Made by a program: the position numbers and the translations under genes. Below the pieces are notes generated by a model. It did not search any database, had not been told where the DNA came from, and worked only from the letters and a program-made list of their open reading frames with translations. DNA of 48,472 nucleotides from Bradyrhizobium sp. (GTDB taxonomy: Bacteria; Pseudomonadota; Alphaproteobacteria; Rhizobiales; Xanthobacteraceae): the NCBI RefSeq assembly GCF_017881085.1, contig NZ_JADGRI010000005.1:1-48472 (forward strand). Direction: 5' to 3'. Numbering within the stretch: the stretch's first letter is position 1; the number at the start of each line of letters is the position of its first letter. Below are positions 10,263-17,651 of the stretch, one piece after another.

Positions 10263-11033
10263 TTATTGCAGCCGCACGTCCCTGACCACGAACAGCCGTT
10301 CGAGGCCAAGCACCAGGCCGTAGAGCGCTACTCCCAGCAGCGTCAGCAGCACGACCGCCATCACCATGGCCGGTGTGTCGAGCGAGGATTGCACCTGGAT
10401 CATGAGATAGCCGAGCCCGCGTTCGCTCGCGATGAATTCGCCGACGATGGCGCCGGCCACGGCCAGGATGGCGCCGACCTTCATGCCGGAAAACACGTAA
10501 GGCAGCGCACCCGGCAGCTGGATCTTGCGGAACAGCGTCCAGCGCGAGCCGCGCAACGATTTCACGAGGTCGAGCAGATCCGGCTCGACCTCGGTGAGGC
10601 CGCGCGCGGTGGTCAAGAGGATCGGGAAGAAGCAGATCGAGAAGGCGATCAGGATGTTTGGAAAGATGCCGTAGCTGAACCAGACGATGAACAGCGGACC
10701 CAGCGCCACCTTCGGGATCATGTTGAGCGTGACGAACAGCGGCAGCAGCAACAGGCTCACCAGCGGCGACCAGCAGAACACCACCGCCAGCGCCACGCCG
10801 ACAAAGGCGCCCAGCGCAAAACCGCCGAGGATTTCGACCGCCGTCACCGCCAGATTGGAGAGCCATGCATATTTCGCGTAACCCAGCGTCGCGATCGTCG
10901 CCAGCGGCGATGGGAGCACGAATTTCGGCACGTGAAAGGCATCGACCAGCACCTGCCACAGCACGATCACGGCGACATGCACGACCAGGATGATCGCGAA
11001 GGTGCGGGCCGAGCGCATGCCGTCTGTGAACAA
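10263..11033 (-). CDS. ABC transporter permease (SsuC/TauC-like)
   Basis: Multi-TM protein with the EAA-like loop EVEPDLLDLVKSLRGSRWTLFRKIQLPGALPYVFSGMKVG. Confidence 0.88.
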   Translation of the reverse strand: MFTDGMRSARTFAIILVVHVAVIVLWQVLVDAFHVPKFVLPSPLATIATLGYAKYAWLSNLAVTAVEILGGFALGAFVGVALAVVFCWSPLVSLLLLPLFVTLNMIPKVALGPLFIVWFSYGIFPNILIAFSICFFPILLTTARGLTEVEPDLLDLVKSLRGSRWTLFRKIQLPGALPYVFSGMKVGAILAVAGAIVGEFIASERGLGYLMIQVQSSLDTPAMVMAVVLLTLLGVALYGLVLGLERLFVVRDVRLQ

Positions 11034-11103
11034 GGTGGTCTCCTGTCCCGCCCGCCGCTGGCGGGCGAGGGGTAGCTTAACCTATCCCGATACCCAGCAG
11101 CTT

Positions 11104-11119
11104 TCAACCAATTGGTTGA
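11104..11119. promoter_or_regulatory. 16-bp perfect palindrome TCAACCAATTGGTTGA, candidate TetR operator of the permease-ATPase operon
   Basis: Exact self-complementary 16-mer located 71-86 bp upstream of the permease start codon (minus strand). Confidence 0.55.
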
Positions 11120-11138
11120 TTAGGTTGGCTGCTTCCGT

Positions 11139-11240
11139 CGTCATTCCGGGATGGTGCGAAGCGCCAGACCCGGAATCTCGAGATTCTCCGATGTGCAATG
11201 GCACACCGTAGTTCGATGCTGCGCATTGCCCGGAATGACG
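11139..11240. repeat. Dispersed palindromic repeat, type R3 copy 1
   Basis: cgtcattccgggatggtgcgaagcgccagacccggaatctcgagattctccgatgtgcaatggcac…cccggaatgacg; near-identical to 46271-46374. Confidence 0.85.
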
Positions 11241-11248
11241 GGGCTCCC

Positions 11249-11896
11249 TCACGGCCTCAACGCCTGCATCACCAGATCGACCACGTGCTTGCGGCGGGCG
11301 CGCCGGGCGGTGGGGCTCGACAGGTCCTTGCCGAAGATCGCCGACAGCGTCGGGGTGTTGGAGAAGAAGAAATAGCTCAAGCCGGCGATCGAGATATAGA
11401 GATGCACGGGGTCGACGCCGCTGCGAAAGGTTCCGGTCCGGACGCCCTGCTTCAGGATCTTCGAGACCATGCTGACCAGCGGCGAGTGCATGTCCTCGAT
11501 CCGCAGCGAGGCGCGTACGTGCCGGGCACCGTTGCGGTTCTCGTCGTTGAGCAGCACGATGAAGTCCGGATGCAGCGCGAGGTGGTCGAAGGAGCTCTCG
11601 ATCAGCTTGCGGATGGCCTGCTCGGGAGGCAATCCCTCGAGGTTGAGCGTGCGCTCCTGGGCGCGGATTTCCTCGTAGACCCATTCGAGCACCGCCAGGT
11701 ACAGCGCGTCCTTGTCGCCGAAATAGTGATAGACCAACTGCTTGTTGACGCCGGCGCGGGCCGCGATCTCGTCAACCCTAGCTCCGGCAAGCCCGCTCTT
11801 GGCGAATTCGCGCCGCGCTGCGGTCAGCAGCTTCTGGCGTGTGGCGACGGGGTCGCGGCGCTGCGGCTTGGCGGCAGTTGGTCGTTGTTTGGGCAT
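11249..11896 (-). CDS. TetR/AcrR family transcriptional regulator
   Basis: TRQKLLTAARREFAKSGLAGARVDEIAARAGVNKQLVYHYFGDKDALY HTH. Start is probably ATG at 11896 (MPKQRPT) rather than TTG at 11917. Confidence 0.88.
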   Translation of the reverse strand: MPKQRPTAAKPQRRDPVATRQKLLTAARREFAKSGLAGARVDEIAARAGVNKQLVYHYFGDKDALYLAVLEWVYEEIRAQERTLNLEGLPPEQAIRKLIESSFDHLALHPDFIVLLNDENRNGARHVRASLRIEDMHSPLVSMVSKILKQGVRTGTFRSGVDPVHLYISIAGLSYFFFSNTPTLSAIFGKDLSSPTARRARRKHVVDLVMQALRP

Positions 11897-11898
11897 TT

Positions 11899-11914
11899 CC
11901 AACCAGACAGTTGA
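11899..11914. promoter_or_regulatory. Degenerate copy of the 11104 palindrome (CCAACCAGACAGTTGA), candidate TetR operator
   Basis: 11/16 matches to TCAACCAATTGGTTGA, with CAACCA and GTTGA half-sites conserved, immediately upstream of the probable tetR start. Confidence 0.4.
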
Positions 11915-12020
11915 CAATTCGGTCCGTCCCTTGTTGCATTGGTAGACCGGCGAAGGCGTGGCGACAAGGCCGCGAGACCCGAGTCACAAAGCGCCAACCG
12001 CGAGATCGAGGAGAGCCGCC

Positions 12021-13025
12021 ATGAAGCGTTTCGGGATTGCAGGACTGGCGCTCGCGCTGCTGGCGCCGACCGCTCCCGCCGGCGCCGGCGAAGCCGTCAA
12101 CCTGATCCTGAACTGGACGCCGACCGCCGATCACTCGCCGTTCTATTACGCCAAGGCGCAGGGCTGGTACGAGAAGGCCGGCATCGATCTCACCATCGAG
12201 GTCGGCAAGGGCTCCGGCGTCTCGGCGCTGAAGGTCGGCTCGGGCGGTTCGCCGTTCGGCATCGCCGATCTCGCGACCATGCTGGTGGCGCGCAGCAAGG
12301 GCGCCGACGACGTGGCGCTGATGAGCATCTACGCCAATACCGGGCAGACCTTCTACTGGCTGAAGAGCTACGGCGTGAACGGGGTCAAGGATTTTCCCAG
12401 CCACAAGATCGGCAATCCGCCGGGCGACGCCTCGCGCGTAATGTGGCCGGCCTTCGCCAAGGCGGCGGGGATCGCGCCGGATTCCGTGAATTTCGTCAAT
12501 GTCGGGCCGACCGCGAAGATCGCGGCGTTGAAGAGCCACACCGTCGACATCATCAGCGATTTCTACAACGAGCACGATCTGAAGGCGATCGAGTTCGGGG
12601 CCGACCTCGGCTACGTCAACTGGAAGGACATCGGGCTCAACCCTTACGGCAACTCGCTGATCGTCAACGGTGCCTACCTGCAGAAAAATCCGAAACTGGT
12701 CGAGGATTTCGTCAAGATCAGCCAGAAGGCGTTCGCCGCCTGCGTCGCCGACGTCGATCCCTGCCTGAAGGCGCTACTTGACCAGGTCTCCGGCCTCGAC
12801 AAGGAAAACCAGCAGCGCCAATGGGAAAGAATAAAATTCCTGATGACCGACGAGTTCACCACCAGCAAGGCGCTGGGCTGGATCGACGGCGAGCGGATGA
12901 AGAAGGATTACGAGCTGGTGCAGACCTATCTCGGCATGGAAAAGCCGTTCAACGTCGAAGACGCGTTCACGACCAGGATGCTTGATACGTCGGTGAAGAT
13001 GGACGCGAGCAAGGTGAAGAAGTGA
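12021..13025 (+). CDS. ABC transporter substrate-binding protein (NMT1/ThiY-like)
   Basis: Signal peptide MKRFGIAGLALALLAPTAPAGAGEA; NLILNWTPTADHSPFYYAKAQGWYEKAGIDLTIE typical of the NMT1/THI5-like family. Confidence 0.88.
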   Translation: MKRFGIAGLALALLAPTAPAGAGEAVNLILNWTPTADHSPFYYAKAQGWYEKAGIDLTIEVGKGSGVSALKVGSGGSPFGIADLATMLVARSKGADDVALMSIYANTGQTFYWLKSYGVNGVKDFPSHKIGNPPGDASRVMWPAFAKAAGIAPDSVNFVNVGPTAKIAALKSHTVDIISDFYNEHDLKAIEFGADLGYVNWKDIGLNPYGNSLIVNGAYLQKNPKLVEDFVKISQKAFAACVADVDPCLKALLDQVSGLDKENQQRQWERIKFLMTDEFTTSKALGWIDGERMKKDYELVQTYLGMEKPFNVEDAFTTRMLDTSVKMDASKVKK

Positions 13026-13080
13026 GCGCCTAGGGCGCGTTCGGGTCCGGTCGGGTAACGATCGGCCGTTTGGCTTCATA

Positions 13081-13140
13081 GGCTCGACGCACGGCTTTGC
13101 CGTGCTCCTCACCATGAGGGTCCAAGGCCTCATCGTGAGA
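13081..13140. repeat. Type R1 repeat, left part of a probably interrupted copy
   Basis: ggctcgacgcacggctttgccgtgctcctcaccatgaggg…cctcatcgtgaga resembles 3845-3950. Confidence 0.5.
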
Positions 13141-13187
13141 GTCTGATTCAAAAAGCGGTCAATAAGTTCGGACATTGGCGCCTGGCT

Positions 13188-13276
13188 CGTCATGCCCGGC
13201 CTTGTGCCGGGCATCCACGTCTTATAGTGCAGCGGCGAGAGAGACGTGGATGGCCGGGACAAGCCCGGCCATGACG
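13188..13276. repeat. Dispersed palindromic repeat, type R2, forming a long hairpin
   Basis: CGTCATGCCCGGCCTTGTGCCGGGCATCCACGTC…GACGTGGATGGCCGGGACAAGCCCGGCCATGACG inverted termini. Confidence 0.75.
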
Positions 13277-13334
13277 AAAGTGAATCAATTTCGGGCTACG
13301 AGCGAGTGCCCTAATATGCTGGCTGCTTTTTCAG

Positions 13335-13374
13335 TCAGGCTCTGAGGGGCGCGTAACGCCGTCGCGAAGGATGA
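13335..13374. repeat. Type R1 repeat, right-end fragment
   Basis: tcaggctctgaggggcgcgtaacgccgtcgcgaaggatga resembles the end of 3845-3950. Confidence 0.4.
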
Positions 13375-13437
13375 CGCCCCCTGAGTTGGAACGATGCACG
13401 AGTTTGAATTTCGCGACACGTGAGGGAGGACCACACC

Positions 13438-15396
13438 ATGACTGCAACAGCCAGCAGCGAAGCCGCCAAGGAAATGTCAAAGGAAACGCCCAAGGACGCG
13501 TCCGCCTCCGTCGTCGCCCAGCAGGCGGCGATGCTGGGCGCGCTGCCGTTCTCCGACACCGCCGATTTCGACGACGCCGCGCGCGGCTTCATGGGAACGA
13601 TCGAGCATGCGCGGATCGCCAACCCGCAAGGGCGCGTGGTCTGGAGTCTGGAGCCCTACGGCTTCCTGTCCGACGCGGAGGCGCCCGCCACCGTCAACCC
13701 GAGCCTGTGGCGGCAGTCGCGGCTCAACATGCAGCATGGGCTGTTCGAAGTGATGCCGGGCGTCTATCAAATTCGCGGGCTCGACATCGCCAACATGACG
13801 CTGATCGAGGGCGACTCGGGCGTGATCGTGGTGGACACGCTGACCTCGATCGAAGGCGCGCGCGCCGCGATGGAGCTCTATTTCAAGCACCGCGGCCTGC
13901 GCCCGGTCGCCGCCGTGATCTTCACCCATACCCATACCGACCATTGGGGCGGCGCGCGCGGCGTGCTGGAAGAGGATGCGCTGGCGACCGGCCGCGTCCC
14001 TATCATCGCGCCCAACCTGTTCATGGAGCATGCGGTTTCCGAAAACATCATCGCTGGTCCTGCGATGCTGCGCCGCGCGCAATATCAATTCGGGCCGTTC
14101 CTCGCCAAGGGGCCGCGCGGGCAGGTCGATTGCGGGCTCGGCAAGTCGATGGCCGCGGGCTCGGTGGCGCTGCTGCGCCCGACCGATCTCATCATGGAGA
14201 CCGGCGACAAGCGCATCATCGACGGGCTGGAATTCGAATTCCAGATGGCGCCGAACTCGGAGGCCCCGGCGGAGATGCATTTTTACGTGCCGCACTACAG
14301 GCTCTTGAACCTGGCGGAAAACTGCACGCATAATTTCCACAATCTGCTGCCGTTCCGGGGCGCCGATGTGCGCGACGCGCTGGCCTGGTCGAAATATCTC
14401 GGCGAGGCCTTGGCGATGTGGGGTGGCAAGGCCGACGCCATGTGCGGCCAGCACCACTGGCCGGTCTGGGGCAAAGCGCGCATCGACACCATGATCCGCC
14501 AGCAGCGCGATCTCTACAAGTTCGCGCACGACCAGACCATCCGCCTGATGAACCACGGCCTGACGGCGACCGAAATCGCGGAGACGATAAAGCTGCCGGC
14601 GAGCCTGGAGGGCGCATGGCATACGCGCGGCTATTACGGCCATATCCGTCATAACGTGAAGGCGATCTACCAGAAATATCTCGGCTGGTACGACGCCAAC
14701 CCCGTGCATCTCGATCCCTTGCCGCCGGTCGACGCCGGCACGAAATACGTCGAGTATATGGGCGGCGCGGCGGCGATCCTCGATCGCGCGCGCAAGGATT
14801 TCGCCAAAGGCGAATTCCGCTTCGTCGCGCAGGCCGTCAGCCATCTGGTTTTCGCCGATCCCGATAATGCCGCCGCCCGCGCGCTGCTCGCCGACACCTT
14901 CGAGCAGCTCGGCTATGCCGCCGAAAGCGCGACCTGGCGCAACGCCTATCTGTTCGGCGCGCAGGAGCTGCGCCAGGGCATGCCGAAGGCGCCGCCACGC
15001 CCCTCGATGCCGCGCGAAACGCTCGCCGCGCTGCGCAGCGGGCAAATATGGGACGTGCTTGGCGTCCGCCTGAACGGGCCAAAGGCCGAAGGCAAGCACA
15101 TCGTTCTGAACTGGAGCTTTACCGATACCAGGGAAAACTTTGTGCTGACGCTGGAGAACTGCGCGCTGACCTATCTCGAGGGCGCACTGGCTCCCACGGC
15201 GGACGCCAGTTTTACGCTGCCGCGCAGCGTGCTTGACGATGTCATCGCCAAACAGACCTCGTTTCCGGAAGCCGTCGCCAGCGGCAAGATCACCTTCACT
15301 GGCAATGCGATGCGGCTCGCCGAACTGATGAGCCTGATGGACGAATTCCCGCGCATGTTCGAGATCGTCGAGCCGAAGCGGACCGCAGTGAGCTAG
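13438..15396 (+). CDS. Alkyl/aryl-sulfatase (SdsA1/BDS1-like metallo-beta-lactamase fold)
   Basis: IFTHTHTDHWGGARGV HxHxDH metal-binding motif; alkylsulfatase dimerisation and SCP2-like C-terminal regions; ATG at 13438. Confidence 0.87.
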   Translation: MTATASSEAAKEMSKETPKDASASVVAQQAAMLGALPFSDTADFDDAARGFMGTIEHARIANPQGRVVWSLEPYGFLSDAEAPATVNPSLWRQSRLNMQHGLFEVMPGVYQIRGLDIANMTLIEGDSGVIVVDTLTSIEGARAAMELYFKHRGLRPVAAVIFTHTHTDHWGGARGVLEEDALATGRVPIIAPNLFMEHAVSENIIAGPAMLRRAQYQFGPFLAKGPRGQVDCGLGKSMAAGSVALLRPTDLIMETGDKRIIDGLEFEFQMAPNSEAPAEMHFYVPHYRLLNLAENCTHNFHNLLPFRGADVRDALAWSKYLGEALAMWGGKADAMCGQHHWPVWGKARIDTMIRQQRDLYKFAHDQTIRLMNHGLTATEIAETIKLPASLEGAWHTRGYYGHIRHNVKAIYQKYLGWYDANPVHLDPLPPVDAGTKYVEYMGGAAAILDRARKDFAKGEFRFVAQAVSHLVFADPDNAAARALLADTFEQLGYAAESATWRNAYLFGAQELRQGMPKAPPRPSMPRETLAALRSGQIWDVLGVRLNGPKAEGKHIVLNWSFTDTRENFVLTLENCALTYLEGALAPTADASFTLPRSVLDDVIAKQTSFPEAVASGKITFTGNAMRLAELMSLMDEFPRMFEIVEPKRTAVS

Positions 15397-15401
15397 CGAG
15401 C

Positions 15402-15442
15402 CGTCATTCCGGGGCGATGCGCCAGCATCGAACTCCGATGTG
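15402..15442. repeat. Truncated, inverted copy of R3 repeat
   Basis: cgtcattccggggcgatgcgccagcatcgaactccgatgtg matches the reverse complement of the right end of 46271-46374. Confidence 0.6.
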
Positions 15443-15473
15443 TCGGCAACCCGTCCGGGGCTTCGGGCACGCC

Positions 15474-15519
15474 ATGCGGCTCGCGGAACGGATGGGCCCG
15501 ATGGACGAATTCCCGCGCA
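15474..15519 (+). pseudogene. Degenerate duplicate of the alkylsulfatase 3' end
   Basis: 42/46 identities to 15310-15355 (atgcggctcgc[c/g]gaac[t/g]gatg[a/g]gcc[t/c]gatggacgaattcccgcgca). Confidence 0.75.
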
Positions 15520-15692
15520 GGGAGCTGTTGCGGTCTGTCGTCGGGCTGCCAAGTCGGATCAGCGAAGCCCAGGGGGGAAGCCGGATGGTCACTTCAGCAT
15601 CCTGCACTGGCGCAGTCTGCGTTCCTTCCGTAAAGAAGCCGGACGCCGGGCGGCTTCGATCGCCCGGCCAACATTGGGGAGGAAAATACCGC

Positions 15693-16067
15693 ATGTTTTC
15701 GCATGTCATGATCGGCACCAACGACCTTGAAAAAGCAAAATCGTTCTATGATGCGTTGCTGGGCACGCTCGGCGTGCAGCCCGGCAGGGTGGACCGCCAT
15801 CGCATTTTCTACAGGACCAAGACCGGCGTGTTCTCGGTCTCGAAGCCGATCGATGGCAAACCGGCGACGCCTGCCAATGGCGGCACCGTCGGCTTCGTCG
15901 CCGCTTCCCCCGAAGAGGCCGACGCCTGGCACGCCACCGGCGTCGCCAATGGCGGCAAGACCTGCGAAGACCCGCCCGGCGTGCGCGAAGGCCCGCAAGG
16001 CAAACTCTATCTCGCTTACCTGCGCGATCCCGACGGCAATAAGATCTGTGCCTTGCACCGGATGTAA
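15693..16067 (+). CDS. VOC family (glyoxalase/bleomycin resistance-like) protein
   Basis: MFSHVMIGTNDLEKAKSFYDALLGTLGV...AYLRDPDGNKICALHRM. The listed start at 15417 lies in repeat/duplicated sequence; ATG at 15693 is preferred. Confidence 0.85.
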   Translation: MFSHVMIGTNDLEKAKSFYDALLGTLGVQPGRVDRHRIFYRTKTGVFSVSKPIDGKPATPANGGTVGFVAASPEEADAWHATGVANGGKTCEDPPGVREGPQGKLYLAYLRDPDGNKICALHRM

Positions 16068-16146
16068 CCGCAGGTCGGATCAGCGATAGCGTAATCCGCC
16101 GTTCCTCGTGCGGGTGGCAAATAAGTGCGAGTCGTTTCTGCGCGTC

Positions 16147-16264
16147 ACACCGTGGCGTCCCCGCGAAAGCGGGGACCAACCACAGGCGGTAGCGGGTGCA
16201 CGAAAGCCGTCGAACAGCGTCTTTCACAACAGACGACACGGAGTGTCCCGGCTTTCGCCGGGAC
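16147..16264. repeat. Dispersed repeat with inverted segments (cgtccccgcgaaagcggggacc … gtcccggctttcgccgggacgac)
   Basis: Two internal hairpins; noncoding position between VOC and GT4 genes. Confidence 0.55.
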
Positions 16265-16299
16265 GACTAAGAGAGCGCCCGCCGCTCAGCGCCTCCCGT

Positions 16300-17367
16300 C
16301 TACTCCGCGCTGCTTACCAGCTTGATGCGTGGTTCGGCGGCTTCCATCAGGCTGCGATAGGCCGCGAGATAGTCGAGCGCCATGCGGCGGGCGGTGAAGC
16401 GGGCTTCGAACTGCTTGCGGATCGCAGGACGGCTCAGGCCCGACAGACGGTCGACCGCAGAGACCGCGCTGGTTTCATCCTCGACGACGAAGCCGGTCAG
16501 CCCGTCCTCGATGATCTCCGCGACCGAGCCGCGGTTGTAGGCGATCACCGGCGCGCCGCACGCCATCGCCTCGATCATGACAAGGCCGAACGGTTCCGGC
16601 CAGTCGATCGGAACCAGTAGCCCGATCGCGCCGCTGAGGAAGTCCGATTTTTCGTGGTCGCCGATCTCGCCGATATATTCGACCAGAGGATGGTCGATCA
16701 GCGGACGGACGATTTCATCGTAATAATCCTGGTCGGCGCGGTCCACCTTGGCGGCAATCTTCAGGGGGATGCCGCATCGGATGGCGATCTTGATGGCGCG
16801 ATCGACACCCTTTTCCGGCGCAATCCGGCCCAGCACGGCCAGATAGCCGGGGGTCACCGGCCGCGGCGTCAGCAGCGCTTCCGGCAGCCCGTGATGGATG
16901 GTGCGCACCCAATTGGCCTGCGGCACCGGGCGCCGCTGGGCGTTCGAGATCGAAATCACCGGGATCGATGAAAATGTCGTGAACACCGGCTGATGCTCCG
17001 GCAGATCGAGCCGGCCGTGCAGGGTGGTCAGAAACGGCGTCGGCTGGCGGGAGAACAGCGAGAAGGGATAATAGTCAAGATGGAAGTGCAGAAAGTCGAA
17101 CTCCTCATCGTCGCATTTTCGCCGTACGCGTTCCAGCATCACCATGTGCAGCGCGTTGGGATCGCGCACCGCGCCGTCGAGGCGCAGCGCCTTCGGCCAG
17201 GTCGCATCCAGCTTGGCGGAGGTCTGGGAGTCGCCGCTGGCGAACAAGGTGACGTCGTTTCCCAGCGCGACCAGTTCCTCGGTCAGCCAGTGCACTACCC
17301 GCTCGGTACCGCCGTACAGTTTAGGGGGAACAGCCTCCGTCAACGGAGCAACCTGCGCGATGCGCAT
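16300..17367 (-). CDS. Glycosyltransferase family 4 protein
   Basis: MRIAQVAPLTEAVPPKLYGGTERVVHWLTEELV...LGRIAPEKGVDRAI...EPFGLVMIEAMACGAPVIAYNRGSVAEII. Confidence 0.88.
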   Translation of the reverse strand: MRIAQVAPLTEAVPPKLYGGTERVVHWLTEELVALGNDVTLFASGDSQTSAKLDATWPKALRLDGAVRDPNALHMVMLERVRRKCDDEEFDFLHFHLDYYPFSLFSRQPTPFLTTLHGRLDLPEHQPVFTTFSSIPVISISNAQRRPVPQANWVRTIHHGLPEALLTPRPVTPGYLAVLGRIAPEKGVDRAIKIAIRCGIPLKIAAKVDRADQDYYDEIVRPLIDHPLVEYIGEIGDHEKSDFLSGAIGLLVPIDWPEPFGLVMIEAMACGAPVIAYNRGSVAEIIEDGLTGFVVEDETSAVSAVDRLSGLSRPAIRKQFEARFTARRMALDYLAAYRSLMEAAEPRIKLVSSAE

Positions 17368-17651
17368 CTCTCACTCTCCTGTTCGTGATCACAATTGAAC
17401 AATCAGCCCTTCGCGGAGTCGGTACCGGCATGCCGAGTCGGGAACGTTCTCGCATGTGCGAAGTTCCTTGGAACAGCACACTTCTTCCGTCTCACGGTCT
17501 TCTTGATGCCATCGACCCAGATCAGAGGTTTGACGCGCGCCATGCTGCAAACGCGTAGTAGGGGCAGCGTTGCGGGAACCGCGGGGAAGTATCGATCATT
17601 CAACTACCGGGCTCCGAACCGATAGAGTTCCCTCTCCAACAGGTCTGCCGC

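Noticed and set aside
9102-11075. 657-aa plus-strand ORF over GNAT/epimerase/permease genes
   Set aside because: The three minus-strand genes have clear family motifs; the plus frame is Arg/Gln/Asp-rich without domains.
11918-12020. Possible TPP (THI-box) riboswitch upstream of the NMT1/ThiY-like SBP
   Set aside because: No THI-box core (CUGAGA...) or pairing architecture is visible, and no thiamine biosynthesis genes are adjacent.
13477-15552. 691-aa antisense ORF opposite the alkylsulfatase
   Set aside because: Shadow ORF; the sense strand encodes a clear HxHxDH alkylsulfatase.
17395-17625. 76-aa ORF in the GT4/ABC divergent intergenic region
   Set aside because: No recognisable motif or credible ribosome-binding context; more likely promoter/leader DNA.
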